From CAVSSX01 sp963730735 (GTDB lineage: Bacteria; Actinomycetota; Acidimicrobiia; Acidimicrobiales; RAAP-2): 64,000 nt of DNA. The stretch lies in assembly GCA_963730735.1 (NCBI GenBank), contig CAVSSX010000008.1, positions 372,001 through 436,000 on the forward strand. Direction: 5' to 3'. Position numbers and translations under genes: made by a program. Shown piece after piece: positions 54,471-62,860 of the stretch. The notes under the pieces were generated by a model. That model ran no database searches and had not been told where the DNA came from. It saw only the letters and a program-made list of their open reading frames with translations. The number at the start of each line of letters is the position of its first letter. Within the stretch, counting starts at the first letter, position 1.

Positions 54471-55053
54471 CCAGCAGGGCCGAGCGGAGCAGCTCGAGCA
54501 CGTCGGCCCGCCGACGGACCAGGGACCGGGCGGTCGGCTCCTCACCAATGGCCCGGAGCACCTCGACCTCGGTCACCATGCCGATCACCGTCGAATAGAT
54601 GGCGAGCAATAGGAGCCGGGGGTCGTGCCGCCGCATCAGGCCGGCATCCATCTCCGACTGGAGGAAGTCCGAGGCCCGGTGGACCAACGGCTCGAGGGCC
54701 ACGGTCAGCTGGGTGGCGGCGGGCGGTCCGAGCCGGGCCACCTCACGCACCAGACCCAGGAGCTCGGGTCGGCGGGCGGCCAACCGGAACACCGAGCGCA
54801 CCACGGCCTCGACCCGGGACCAGCCCCGCCCGGCCCCGTCGAGGGCGGTCTGCATCGCCTCGGACAGCTCGTCGGCGCTCCGGGCGATCACCGCTTCGAG
54901 CAGCGCCTCTTTGCTCGGGAACCAGTACAGGATGGTCTGCTTGCGGATCTCGAGGCTGCCGGCCACCGCATCGAGCGACGTGGCGTCGTAGCCCTTGGTG
55001 CCGAACGAGCCCAGGGCGGCGTCGAGGATCCGGTCCGACGTGCTGCCTGCCAT
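54451..55053 (-). CDS. TetR-family repressor of the lipid locus
   Basis: 200 aa. The N-terminal helix-turn-helix is ILDAALGSFGTKGYDATSLD, then IRKQTILYWFPSKEALLEAV; the C-terminal ligand domain (about 60-190) is mostly helical. ATG 55053 comes directly after the operator palindrome at 55054-55067, leaving no space for a Shine-Dalgarno sequence, so the mRNA may be leaderless. The same operator pair occurs in front of the acyl-reductase operon at 57576, making this TetR the likely regulator of both (autorepression plus operon control). TetR regulators in such loci commonly sense acyl-CoA; that is inference. Confidence 0.88.
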   Translation of the reverse strand: MAGSTSDRILDAALGSFGTKGYDATSLDAVAGSLEIRKQTILYWFPSKEALLEAVIARSADELSEAMQTALDGAGRGWSRVEAVVRSVFRLAARRPELLGLVREVARLGPPAATQLTVALEPLVHRASDFLQSEMDAGLMRRHDPRLLLLAIYSTVIGMVTEVEVLRAIGEEPTARSLVRRRADVLELLRSALLVSPEVA

Positions 55054-55090
55054 CTACCACATGGTAGGCACATCGACTACCAGATGGTAG
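55054..55090 (-). promoter_or_regulatory. TetR operator pair, site 1
   Basis: Two 14-bp palindromes, CTACCACATGGTAG (55054-55067) and CTACCAGATGGTAG (55077-55090), with centres 23 bp apart. The first abuts the tetR start codon. The same two-palindrome arrangement with the same spacing occurs at 57530-57566. Confidence 0.8.
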
Positions 55091-55115
55091 ATGCCGGGTC
55101 CCAACGGGACACGCC

Positions 55116-56366
55116 TCAGCGGGGACGCTCGGCCGCCCGGTTGTGCGTCACCTCGTCGAACGGTCGATCCCGGTCGCTGGCGTACTCCCGGGGCATGCCC
55201 AGCACCCGCTCGGAGATGATGTTGCGCTGCATCTCGCTGCTGCCTCCAGCCAGGCTGGCCCCCTGCCGCAGGAGGGCCCGTTGGCCGTAGAGGCCGGGCA
55301 TCGCCTCGCCCGCCCACACCCCGGCCTCGGCCCCGGCGATCTCGAGGCCGATGTCGGTCTGGCGCTCGGCGTTGACGGCGGCGAACAGGCGGGTGAGCGA
55401 GCCGGCCGGGCTCGGGAGGTGGCCGGCGGCGACGCCCTGGCTCACCCGGCCGATGAGCTGGTGCAGGACCGTCATGCCGGCACGCGACTCGCCGATCAGC
55501 TGACGCACGTGGGGATCGTCGGCCCGGCCCATCTCCCGGGCCAAGTCGATCAGGTCGTCCCGAGGGGCCTGGCGGGAACCCGGGTGCACGCCGCTCACGT
55601 AGGCCGACCCGCCGCCCACGGCGTTGCGCTCGTGCACGAGCAGCCGGGTGGCCACCGTCCAACCGTCGTCGACCTGGCCGAGCACGTTGGCCACCGGGAC
55701 GGCCACGTCGTCGAAGAACTCCTGGCAGAACTCCTCGACGCCGTTCACCATCTTGATCCGGCGGAGCTCGACGCCGGGCTGATGGATCGGGAGGATGAAC
55801 ATGGTGAGGCCCCGGTGCTTGGGGACGTGCCAGTTGGTCCGGGCCAGGCACAGCGCGTAGTCGGCCCGGTAGGCACCCGAGCTCCAGATCTTCGATCCGT
55901 TGAGGAGGAACACGTCGCCGTCGCGAGTGGCCCGGGTCAGGAGGCCGGCCAGGTCCGACCCGCCGGTCGGTTCCGAGAGGAACTGCACCCACACCTCGTC
56001 ACCCCGGATCAACGGCGGCAGGTACCGCTGTTTCTGTTCCTCGGTGCCGAAGTCGAGCAGGGTGGGCCCGAGGATGCTGAGCGACGGCACGTTGAGGATG
56101 ACCGGCATCTCGTAGGGCACGGACTCCTCGGTGAGGACCTGCTGGTGGGCGGGCGTCAGGCTCTGACCGCCGTACTCGGTCGGGTAGCAGATGCCGGCCA
56201 GCCCGGCGTCGGCCAGGCGGCGCTGGAGCGCCCGGGCGGCCAGTCCGTCGTCCTCGTGGGGCATGAACGGGCGGGTCCGCGGCGGGAGCCGGTCCATGTG
56301 GTCGGCGAACCACTGCCGGACGCGCCGTCGGAACGCCTCGAGGTCCTCGGTCGCCGCCTCGGTCAT
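55116..56366 (-). CDS. Acyl-CoA dehydrogenase
   Basis: 416 aa from ATG 56366 (MTEAATEDLEAFRRRVRQWF); upstream in-frame extension looks non-coding. Motifs: GICYPTEYGGQSLTPAHQQV, VWVQFLSEPTGGSDLAGLLT (substrate/FAD loop), FLLNGSKIWSSGAYRADYAL, and the C-terminal EAMPGLYGQRALLRQGASLA followed by GGSSEMQRNIISERVLGMP, typical of FadE proteins of the steroid or long-chain class. It uses FAD to introduce an alpha,beta double bond. It lies upstream of tetR on the same strand and is divergent from the gene at 56528. Confidence 0.9.
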   Translation of the reverse strand: MTEAATEDLEAFRRRVRQWFADHMDRLPPRTRPFMPHEDDGLAARALQRRLADAGLAGICYPTEYGGQSLTPAHQQVLTEESVPYEMPVILNVPSLSILGPTLLDFGTEEQKQRYLPPLIRGDEVWVQFLSEPTGGSDLAGLLTRATRDGDVFLLNGSKIWSSGAYRADYALCLARTNWHVPKHRGLTMFILPIHQPGVELRRIKMVNGVEEFCQEFFDDVAVPVANVLGQVDDGWTVATRLLVHERNAVGGGSAYVSGVHPGSRQAPRDDLIDLAREMGRADDPHVRQLIGESRAGMTVLHQLIGRVSQGVAAGHLPSPAGSLTRLFAAVNAERQTDIGLEIAGAEAGVWAGEAMPGLYGQRALLRQGASLAGGSSEMQRNIISERVLGMPREYASDRDRPFDEVTHNRAAERPR

Positions 56367-56527
56367 CGTCCCCCCCGTCCTGCCCGGTACGACCCTCGAC
56401 CGGCGTCCGTGATCCTCGCGCGCCGCCCGGTCGACCGCCGACACCCGGTGGACCGGGCCGGCGGACCTGGGGCAGGATCGCCCTCCGGCTCCGGCACGCC
56501 GCCGGGGACGAGACAGGGGAGGCACCG

Positions 56528-57502
56528 ATGCGAGCAGCCGTCGCCGAGAACGGGCAGGTGCGGCTCACCGAGACACCGGACCCCGAACTTCGACCCGGCC
56601 ACCTCCTGGTCGAGGTGCGCGGCGCCGGGGTCAACGCCGCCGACCGGCTGTTGATCGGGGCCACCGGCGCCGAGGACTCGGCCCCCGGCGTCGCCCTCGG
56701 CGCCGAGGCGGCCGGCACGGTGGCCGGCGTGGGCGAGGGTGTCGACGGATGGGCGATCGGCGACCGGGTGATGGGCCTGTGCCGGGGCGGATTGGCCGAC
56801 CTGGTCCTGATGGAGGCCGCTCGAGCGCTCCCGGTCCCCGAGAACCTCTCGTGGGCCGAGGCCGGTGGCGCACCGGTGTGCTCGCTGACCGCCCACGACG
56901 CACTGGTGACGGCCGGCCGGCTCCGCCCCGGCGACACCGTGCTGGTCAACGCCGCCTCGTCGGGGGTCGGGGTGGCGGCGCTCCAGCTCGCCCGGCTGCT
57001 CGGCGCCGGCACGATCGTCGCCTCGTCGACCCGGCCGGCCAAGCTCGCCGCGCTGGCCGACCACGGCATCCCGTTCGACGTGGGCGTGGTGGCCGGCGCC
57101 GACGACACCGTGGCCCGGTGCCTCGACGCCACCGACGGTCATGGGGTCGACGTCGTGATCGACAACGTCGGTGCCCCGGCCTGGCCGGACCACGTGGCGG
57201 CGGCGGCCCTGGGGGCCCGGATCGTCAGCGTGGGCCGCCTCGGCGGCGACGTGGCCGCCGTCAGCCTGGGCGAGGTGGCCCGCAAGCGGGTGTCGGTGGT
57301 CGGCGTGACGTTCCGCACCCGCACCACCGACGACGTGGCGGCGCTCATCGCCGCCGCCGTGCCCGACGTCGTCCCCGCCCTCACCGACGGCCGGCTGCGG
57401 GTCCTGGTCGACCGGACGTTCCCCCTCGACGAGGTGGCCGAGGCCGAGGCCTATGGCGGGCGGCACGCCCACCTGGGGAAGGTCGTGGTGGTCGCCGGCT
57501 GA
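56528..57502 (+). CDS. Zinc-free quinone oxidoreductase/alcohol dehydrogenase-like protein
   Basis: 324 aa. Medium-chain dehydrogenase fold: an N-terminal GroES-like domain (VRGAGVNAADRLL, GVALGAEAAGTVAGVGEGVD) and an NAD(P)-binding Rossmann domain (VNAASSGVGVAALQLARLLG with AxxGxxG-type loop). It lacks the Cys cluster that binds structural zinc, as in quinone oxidoreductases. The C-terminal LVDRTFPLDEVAEAEAY resembles this family. Divergent from the acyl-CoA dehydrogenase across a 161-bp gap. NADPH-dependent enoyl or quinone reduction is possible. Confidence 0.85.
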   Translation: MRAAVAENGQVRLTETPDPELRPGHLLVEVRGAGVNAADRLLIGATGAEDSAPGVALGAEAAGTVAGVGEGVDGWAIGDRVMGLCRGGLADLVLMEAARALPVPENLSWAEAGGAPVCSLTAHDALVTAGRLRPGDTVLVNAASSGVGVAALQLARLLGAGTIVASSTRPAKLAALADHGIPFDVGVVAGADDTVARCLDATDGHGVDVVIDNVGAPAWPDHVAAAALGARIVSVGRLGGDVAAVSLGEVARKRVSVVGVTFRTRTTDDVAALIAAAVPDVVPALTDGRLRVLVDRTFPLDEVAEAEAYGGRHAHLGKVVVVAG

Positions 57503-57529
57503 CCCCGCGCCGGAGCAATTCCAGCTCAT

Positions 57530-57566
57530 CTACCACGTGGTAGACACTCCGACTACCGGATGGTAG
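57530..57566 (+). promoter_or_regulatory. TetR operator pair, site 2
   Basis: Two palindromes, CTACCACGTGGTAG (57530-57543) and CTACCGGATGGTAG (57553-57566, one mismatched arm base), with centres 23 bp apart, 9 bp before ATG 57576. It matches site 1 at 55054-55090 in sequence and spacing. Confidence 0.8.
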
Positions 57567-57575
57567 ACACGGGGG

Positions 57576-59966
57576 ATGGCCATCGGCGCCGACCTCCGCG
57601 GCTCCCAGTTCTTCATCACCGGTGCCACCGGGTTCCTCGGGACCGCCCTGGTCGAGCGCATCCTGCGGAGCATCCCCGAGGCCACGGTGGTGGTCATGGT
57701 CCGGCCGGGGCGCCGGGCGTCGGCCACCCAGCGGGCCACCCGGGAGATCCTGAAGAACGACTGCTTCGACCGCCTCCGGGCCGAGCACGGTGACGACTTC
57801 GACACGGCGGTGGCCGCCCGGCTGCTCGCCGTGGCCGGGGACATCGGCCAGGACGGCCTCGGGTTGGACGACGAGGGGCGACGCCTCCTGCGCACGAGCC
57901 AGGTGGTCATCCACTCGGCCGCCTCGGTCAGCTTCGACTCGCCGCTCGACCAGGCCGTCGAGATCAACCTCCTCGGCCCCTCGAGGATGGCCGCCGCCAC
58001 GGCGGCCGCCCGACGGGCGGCGCGCCAGGCCGGCGAGGGCGACGGGCCGGCCCACCTGATCGCCGTCTCCACGGCCTACGTGGCCGGCACCCACCAGGGC
58101 GAAGCGGCCGAGGAGCTCCTGAGCGAGAACCGCTTCACCATCGACCTCGACTGGCCCGCCGAGGTGGCGAGTGCCCGTCGTCTGCGCGACGACCTCCAGG
58201 CCGAGTCCCGGCGACCGGCCCAACTGGCGAAGTTCTCCAAGCAGGCCCGAAGCGAGCTCGGCGGGGCCGGCGACCACCTGCTCGGGGCCCGGGCCGAGCG
58301 GATCCGTGACGACTGGGTCAAGCGGCAGCTGGTCGACGCCGGGACCGCCCGGGCCCAGGCCCTCGGCTGGCCCGACGCCTACCCGTTCACCAAGGCCCTG
58401 GGCGAGCGGGCCCTGGTCGAGAGCCACGGCCCCGGGGTGGCCGACGCCGACGACGCCGTGCCCCTGACCATCGTCCGGCCGTCCATCATCGAGTCGGCCC
58501 TGGCCGAGCCCCGACCCGGGTGGATCCGGGGCTTCCGGATGGCCGAGCCCATCATCGTGTCCTACGCCCGGGGTCTCTTGAAGGAGTTTCCCGGGGTCCC
58601 CGAAGGGGTCATCGACGTCATACCGGTCGACCTGGTGGTGGCGGCGATCCTGGCCGTGGCGGCCCACGGCCCCGACCCGGCCGGGACGACCGTGTACCAG
58701 GTGGCCTCGGGCGTGGCCAACCCCTTCCGCTACGGGCACCTGGTCGAGTTGACCCAGGACTACTTCACCCGCAACCCCCTCTACGACGACCGCGGCCAGC
58801 CCATCAGCGTCCCCCAGTGGTCCTTTCCCGGGCGCGGTCGGGTGCAGCGCCAGCTCCAGCGGGCCACCTCGGCCATGGACGCCGTGGAGAAGGTCCTCAC
58901 CGCCCTCCCCCTCCGGGGGAAGCAGGCGACGTTCTCGGCCAGCCTCGAGGACCGTCACGCAGTGGCCAAGCGGGCGCTCGGCTACGTCGAGCTCTACGGC
59001 GCCTACTCGGAGACCGAGGCCCGCTACCGGGTCGACCGGCTGCTGGAGCTGTGGTCGTCACTCACCGACGACGACCGGGCGACGTTCTGCTTCGACCCCG
59101 GCGTCATCGACTGGGACCACTACGTCCACGAGGTCCACCTGCCCTCGGTGATCGAGCACGCCCGGGTCCGGACCTCCCCGGGTCGTTCGGTGGTGGCCAG
59201 TCGACCCGAGCGGGCCCGACGGGCCATCCTCTCGCCCGACCGCCACCTGGCCGTCTTCGACCTCGAGCACACCCTGATGGCCTCGAACGTGGTCGACACC
59301 TACGCCTGGCTGGCCAGTCGGCACCTCTCGCCGGCCCGGCGGGCCCGTTTCGTGGCCGAGCTGCTGCGCGACGCCCCAGCCCTCTTGGCCCTCGACCGCC
59401 GCGACCGGGGCGACTTCCTGCGTTCCTTCTACCTGCGCTACGAGAACGCCCCGGTGGCCCAGCTCGAGGCCGACGCCTGGGAGCTGTTCCACCGCCAGCT
59501 CCTCCCCCGCTCCTTCCCGGCCGGGCTGGCCCGGGTCCGGCGGCACCGCCAGCTCGGCCACCGCACCCTCTTGATCACCGGGGCCCTCGACCTCGTCGTG
59601 GCCCCCCTGCTCCCGCTGTTCGACGACATCGAGAGCGCCCACCTCGAACGCAAGGGCGACCGCTTCACCGGCCGGATGGAGCAGCTGCCCCCCATCGGCG
59701 AGGCCCGGGCCCTGGTGCTGGCCGACTACGCCGACGCCCACGGCCTGGATCTGGCCGAATCGGTGGCCTACGCCGACTCGGCCAGCGACCTGGCCATGCT
59801 CGAAGCCGTCGGCTTCCCGGTCGCCGTCAACCCCGAGTCGCGGCTGGCCGGCATCGCCCGGCGCCGGGGTTGGCACGTGGAGCACTGGGCGAAGGCCGGC
59901 GGGGGCGCCCACCACCTCCTGCCGATCGGCCCGCTCGACCGTTCCCAGCCCGGAGGGGTGGCGTGA
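57576..59966 (+). CDS. Fatty acyl-CoA reductase fused to HAD-IB hydrolase
   Basis: 796 aa. The N-terminal NAD-binding_4 (male-sterility type) domain: FFITGATGFLGTALVERIL (cofactor GxxGxxG at about 12-20), VVIHSAASVSFDSPLDQAVE, VSTAYVAGTHQGEA and YPFTKALGE with the catalytic Tyr/Lys. A reductase C-terminal region follows. From about residue 558 there is a HAD domain: LAVFDLEHTLMASNVVDTYA (motif I, with Glu in place of the second Asp), LLITGALDLVV (motif II) and AYADSASDLAMLEAVGFPVA (motif IV). The fusion occurs in mycobacteria and relatives, where the reductase half makes fatty aldehyde/alcohol. Start of the TetR-controlled operon. Confidence 0.88.
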   Translation: MAIGADLRGSQFFITGATGFLGTALVERILRSIPEATVVVMVRPGRRASATQRATREILKNDCFDRLRAEHGDDFDTAVAARLLAVAGDIGQDGLGLDDEGRRLLRTSQVVIHSAASVSFDSPLDQAVEINLLGPSRMAAATAAARRAARQAGEGDGPAHLIAVSTAYVAGTHQGEAAEELLSENRFTIDLDWPAEVASARRLRDDLQAESRRPAQLAKFSKQARSELGGAGDHLLGARAERIRDDWVKRQLVDAGTARAQALGWPDAYPFTKALGERALVESHGPGVADADDAVPLTIVRPSIIESALAEPRPGWIRGFRMAEPIIVSYARGLLKEFPGVPEGVIDVIPVDLVVAAILAVAAHGPDPAGTTVYQVASGVANPFRYGHLVELTQDYFTRNPLYDDRGQPISVPQWSFPGRGRVQRQLQRATSAMDAVEKVLTALPLRGKQATFSASLEDRHAVAKRALGYVELYGAYSETEARYRVDRLLELWSSLTDDDRATFCFDPGVIDWDHYVHEVHLPSVIEHARVRTSPGRSVVASRPERARRAILSPDRHLAVFDLEHTLMASNVVDTYAWLASRHLSPARRARFVAELLRDAPALLALDRRDRGDFLRSFYLRYENAPVAQLEADAWELFHRQLLPRSFPAGLARVRRHRQLGHRTLLITGALDLVVAPLLPLFDDIESAHLERKGDRFTGRMEQLPPIGEARALVLADYADAHGLDLAESVAYADSASDLAMLEAVGFPVAVNPESRLAGIARRRGWHVEHWAKAGGGAHHLLPIGPLDRSQPGGVA

Positions 59967-61243
59967 AGACCCTGCTGTTCGAACGCAACGTGCCGCGGTT
60001 CGCCGCCGCCCGCCTGGCGTCGGCCTTCGGGGCCGGCCGGGGGGTCGGGGTGGGCCCGCTGCGGCTGGTCGAGACCGAGCCACCGCCCCTCCCCGGGGCC
60101 GGCTGGCACCGGGTGTCGCCGCTGTTGTCGGGCATCTGCGGGTCGGACCTGGCCACCCTCGACGGTCGGAGCTCGCGCTACTTCGAGGATCTGGTCAGCT
60201 TCCCCTTCGTGCCCGGCCACGAGGTCGTGGGCACGCTCGAGGCGCCGGCGGCCGACGCCCGGGGCCAGCAGCTCGCCGCCGGCTCCCGGGTGGTCATCGA
60301 ACCGGTGCTCGGGTGCCGGGCCCGCCACATCGAACCGATGTGCCCGGCGTGTGCCGGCGGTGACACCGGGGCCTGCGAGCGGGTGGCCTTCGGCCACCTC
60401 CGGCCCGGGCTCCAGACCGGCTACTGCACCGACACCGGCGGCGGATGGTCGGTGGCCGGGCTGGTGGCCCACGAGAGCCAGCTCCACCCGGTCCCCGACG
60501 AGCTCGACGACCGCGACGCCGTCACCGTCGAGCCGGTGGCCTGTGCCGTGCACGCCGTGCTGGGCGCCGGCATCGCCGCCGGTGACCTGGTGGCCGTGCT
60601 CGGCGCCGGCATGCTCGGCCTCTCCAGCGTGGCCGCCCTCAGCCACCTCGTCGCCCGCGGTCAGCTACCGGCGCCGGCCTCGATCCTGGTCGGCGCCCGC
60701 TACCGCCACCAGCGCGACCTGGCCGTGTCCCTCGGGGCCGAGACGGCCCTCCCGCCCGAGCAGCTGGCCCGGGCGGTCCGCGGCCGCAGCCGGTCCCTGG
60801 CGCTCGGTCCGCCGAGCGTCGGCCAGAGCCGGCTCACCGGCGGGGCCGACGTGGTGCTCGACTGCGTCGGCAGCGCCGAGTCGATCCGCCAGTCCCTCGA
60901 CATGGTCCGCCCCCGCGGTCGGGTGGTCCTCATCGGCATGCCGGGCAAGGTGCACGTGGACCTGGCCTCGTTGTGGCACCGCGAGGTCACGCTGGCCGGC
61001 ACCTACGCCTACGGCACCGAGCACCCGGCCGACCACGGCGGGCCGACCGGGCCGGTGCGGACGTTCGACATCGCCTTCGAGGTGGTGGCGGCGGCCCGCA
61101 CCGGACGCCTGGTGTCGGCGACCTATCCCCTGGACCGATTCGAGGAGGCGGTGGCCCACGCCGGGGCGGCCGGACGGCGAGGCGCCGTCAAGATCGCCTT
61201 CGACCTCACGGCCTCCGCCGCACGCAAGAAGGGACGCCCATGA
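59963..61243 (+). CDS. Zinc-dependent alcohol dehydrogenase
   Basis: 426 aa from GTG 59963, overlapping the previous stop (GTGA). The catalytic zinc ligand appears in SGICGSDLATLDG; FVPGHEVVG carries the second ligand pair; and the structural zinc loop is VLGCRARHIEPMCPACAGGD with spaced Cys. NAD(P) binding: VAVLGAGMLGLSSVAALSHL. The N-terminus VKTLLFERNVPRFAAARLAS is longer than in ordinary ADHs. It probably interconverts long-chain alcohol/aldehyde produced by the fused reductase; the substrate is inferred from context. Confidence 0.87.
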   Translation: MKTLLFERNVPRFAAARLASAFGAGRGVGVGPLRLVETEPPPLPGAGWHRVSPLLSGICGSDLATLDGRSSRYFEDLVSFPFVPGHEVVGTLEAPAADARGQQLAAGSRVVIEPVLGCRARHIEPMCPACAGGDTGACERVAFGHLRPGLQTGYCTDTGGGWSVAGLVAHESQLHPVPDELDDRDAVTVEPVACAVHAVLGAGIAAGDLVAVLGAGMLGLSSVAALSHLVARGQLPAPASILVGARYRHQRDLAVSLGAETALPPEQLARAVRGRSRSLALGPPSVGQSRLTGGADVVLDCVGSAESIRQSLDMVRPRGRVVLIGMPGKVHVDLASLWHREVTLAGTYAYGTEHPADHGGPTGPVRTFDIAFEVVAAARTGRLVSATYPLDRFEEAVAHAGAAGRRGAVKIAFDLTASAARKKGRP

Positions 61244-62829
61244 CCGCCCGACCCGGATTCGTCCTCGACGTCGACCGCTCGACGCCGCCGATCCTGCAGT
61301 GGAACGGCGAGGGCTTCGTCCTCCAGTCCCTGCCCGAGGGCAGCCGGGTGATCTACGCCCCCGAGCCCTTCGAGGCCCTGGCGGACCCGGTCGCCGCCAT
61401 CCGCCACGCCCTGACCCACCCCGAGGGCGACGCCGAGCCCCTGCCGGCCCAGCTGCGGCCCGGTATGTCCCTCACCATCTGCTTCGACGACATCTCCCTG
61501 CCGCTCCCCCCGATGGCCCGACCCGACATCCGCCAGCTGGTCATCGAGCAGGTGCTCGAGATGGCCGCCGAGGCCGGCGTGGACGACGTGGCGCTCATCG
61601 CCGCCCTGGCCCTGCACCGTCGGATGACCGAGCAGGAGCTCCGCCACGCCCTGGGCGACCGGGTCTACGACGCCTTCGCCCCCCACGGCCTCTTGACCCA
61701 ACACGATGCCGAGGACCCCGACAACCTGATCCACCTCGGCCAGACCGACCAGGGCGAGGACGTCGAGATCAACAAGCGGGCGGCCACCAGCGACCTCCTG
61801 GTCTACGTCAACATCAACCTGGTGGCCATGGACGGGGGCCACAAGAGCGTGGCCACCGGCCTGGCCAGCTACAAGAGCCTCCGGCACCACCACAATCCGC
61901 ACACCATGCGCCACAGCCGCTCGTTCATGGACGCCCCGGCCTCCGAGCTGCACTCGTCGAACTGGCGCATGGGCCGGCTGATCGCCGACGCCGGGGTCAA
62001 GATCTTCCAGATCGAGACGACGCTCAACACCGACACCTTCCCCTCCAATTTCGCCTTCCTGCAGAAACGCGAGTGGGAGTGGGGGGTGCGGGACCGGGCG
62101 ACGTTCGCCGCCTCGTCGGCCGCCCTCGCCCGGACGCCGCCCCGGATCGCCCGGCAGGTCTTCCACTCGATCAAGGCGCCGCACGCCATGACCTCGGTGC
62201 AGGCCGGCGAGGTCGAGGCGGTCCACGCCATCACCACGGCCAACGTCTGGGAGCAGCAGGGCGTGGTGGTGGAGGGCCAGACCGACATCCTGTCGCTGGG
62301 CCTGCCCTACATCTGCCCGTACAACGTGAACTCGATCATGAACCCGATCCTGGTCGCCTGCCTCGGGCTCGGGTACTTCTTCAATCTCTACCGGGGCAAG
62401 CCGCTCGTGCGCGAGGGCGGGGTGGTCATCCTGCGCCACCCGACGCCCTGGGACTTCCACCCCGGCCACCACCCGAGCTACATCGACTTCTTCGAGCAGG
62501 TGCTGGCCGAGACGACCGACCCCAACGTCATCCACAAGACGTTCGAGGAGGCCTACGCCACCGACCCGTGGTACATCCACCTCTACCGCACGGGCCACGC
62601 CTACCACGGCGTGCATCCGTTCTACATGTGGTACTGGTGCGCCCACGCCTTGGCCCACCTGGGCCGGGTGGTCATCGTCGGCGGCGACCCGGCGGCCGTC
62701 CGGCGGATGGGCTTCTCGCCCGCCTCGACCTTCAACGACGCCCTGGAGTTGGCCCGCGACGTGGTCGGACCCTCGCCCACCCTCACCCACCTGCACTGCC
62801 CGCCGATCCTGATGGCCGACGTCCAGTGA
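61240..62829 (+). CDS. LarA-like DUF2088 protein
   Basis: 529 aa from ATG 61240, overlapping the previous stop (ATGA). The N-terminal part matches the lactate-racemase (LarA) N-domain: LTICFDDISLPLPPMARPDI (LarA has DxTRP here) and ALALHRRMTEQELRHALGDR (LarA GxHRxMTxxE). HGLLTQHDAEDPDNLIHLGQ and VNINLVAMDGGHKSVATGLA follow, including a Lys-rich GGHKS. LarA uses a nickel pincer nucleotide covalently bound to Lys; whether this protein carries it is unknown, since larB/larC/larE are not nearby. Its role in a lipid operon is unexplained. Confidence 0.75.
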   Translation: MTARPGFVLDVDRSTPPILQWNGEGFVLQSLPEGSRVIYAPEPFEALADPVAAIRHALTHPEGDAEPLPAQLRPGMSLTICFDDISLPLPPMARPDIRQLVIEQVLEMAAEAGVDDVALIAALALHRRMTEQELRHALGDRVYDAFAPHGLLTQHDAEDPDNLIHLGQTDQGEDVEINKRAATSDLLVYVNINLVAMDGGHKSVATGLASYKSLRHHHNPHTMRHSRSFMDAPASELHSSNWRMGRLIADAGVKIFQIETTLNTDTFPSNFAFLQKREWEWGVRDRATFAASSAALARTPPRIARQVFHSIKAPHAMTSVQAGEVEAVHAITTANVWEQQGVVVEGQTDILSLGLPYICPYNVNSIMNPILVACLGLGYFFNLYRGKPLVREGGVVILRHPTPWDFHPGHHPSYIDFFEQVLAETTDPNVIHKTFEEAYATDPWYIHLYRTGHAYHGVHPFYMWYWCAHALAHLGRVVIVGGDPAAVRRMGFSPASTFNDALELARDVVGPSPTLTHLHCPPILMADVQ

Positions 62830-62860
62830 CCGGGGAGCACCCGACGCTCGGGGGTCGGCC

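Noticed and set aside
57576..59966. Reading the reductase-HAD protein as two genes
   Set aside because: The frame is continuous over 796 codons without internal RBS, and this fusion is known in actinobacteria.
58520..61243. 907-codon frame covering the alcohol dehydrogenase
   Set aside because: Its first 480 codons are out-of-frame shadow of the reductase-HAD gene; the GTG at 59963 with GTGA overlap is the real start.
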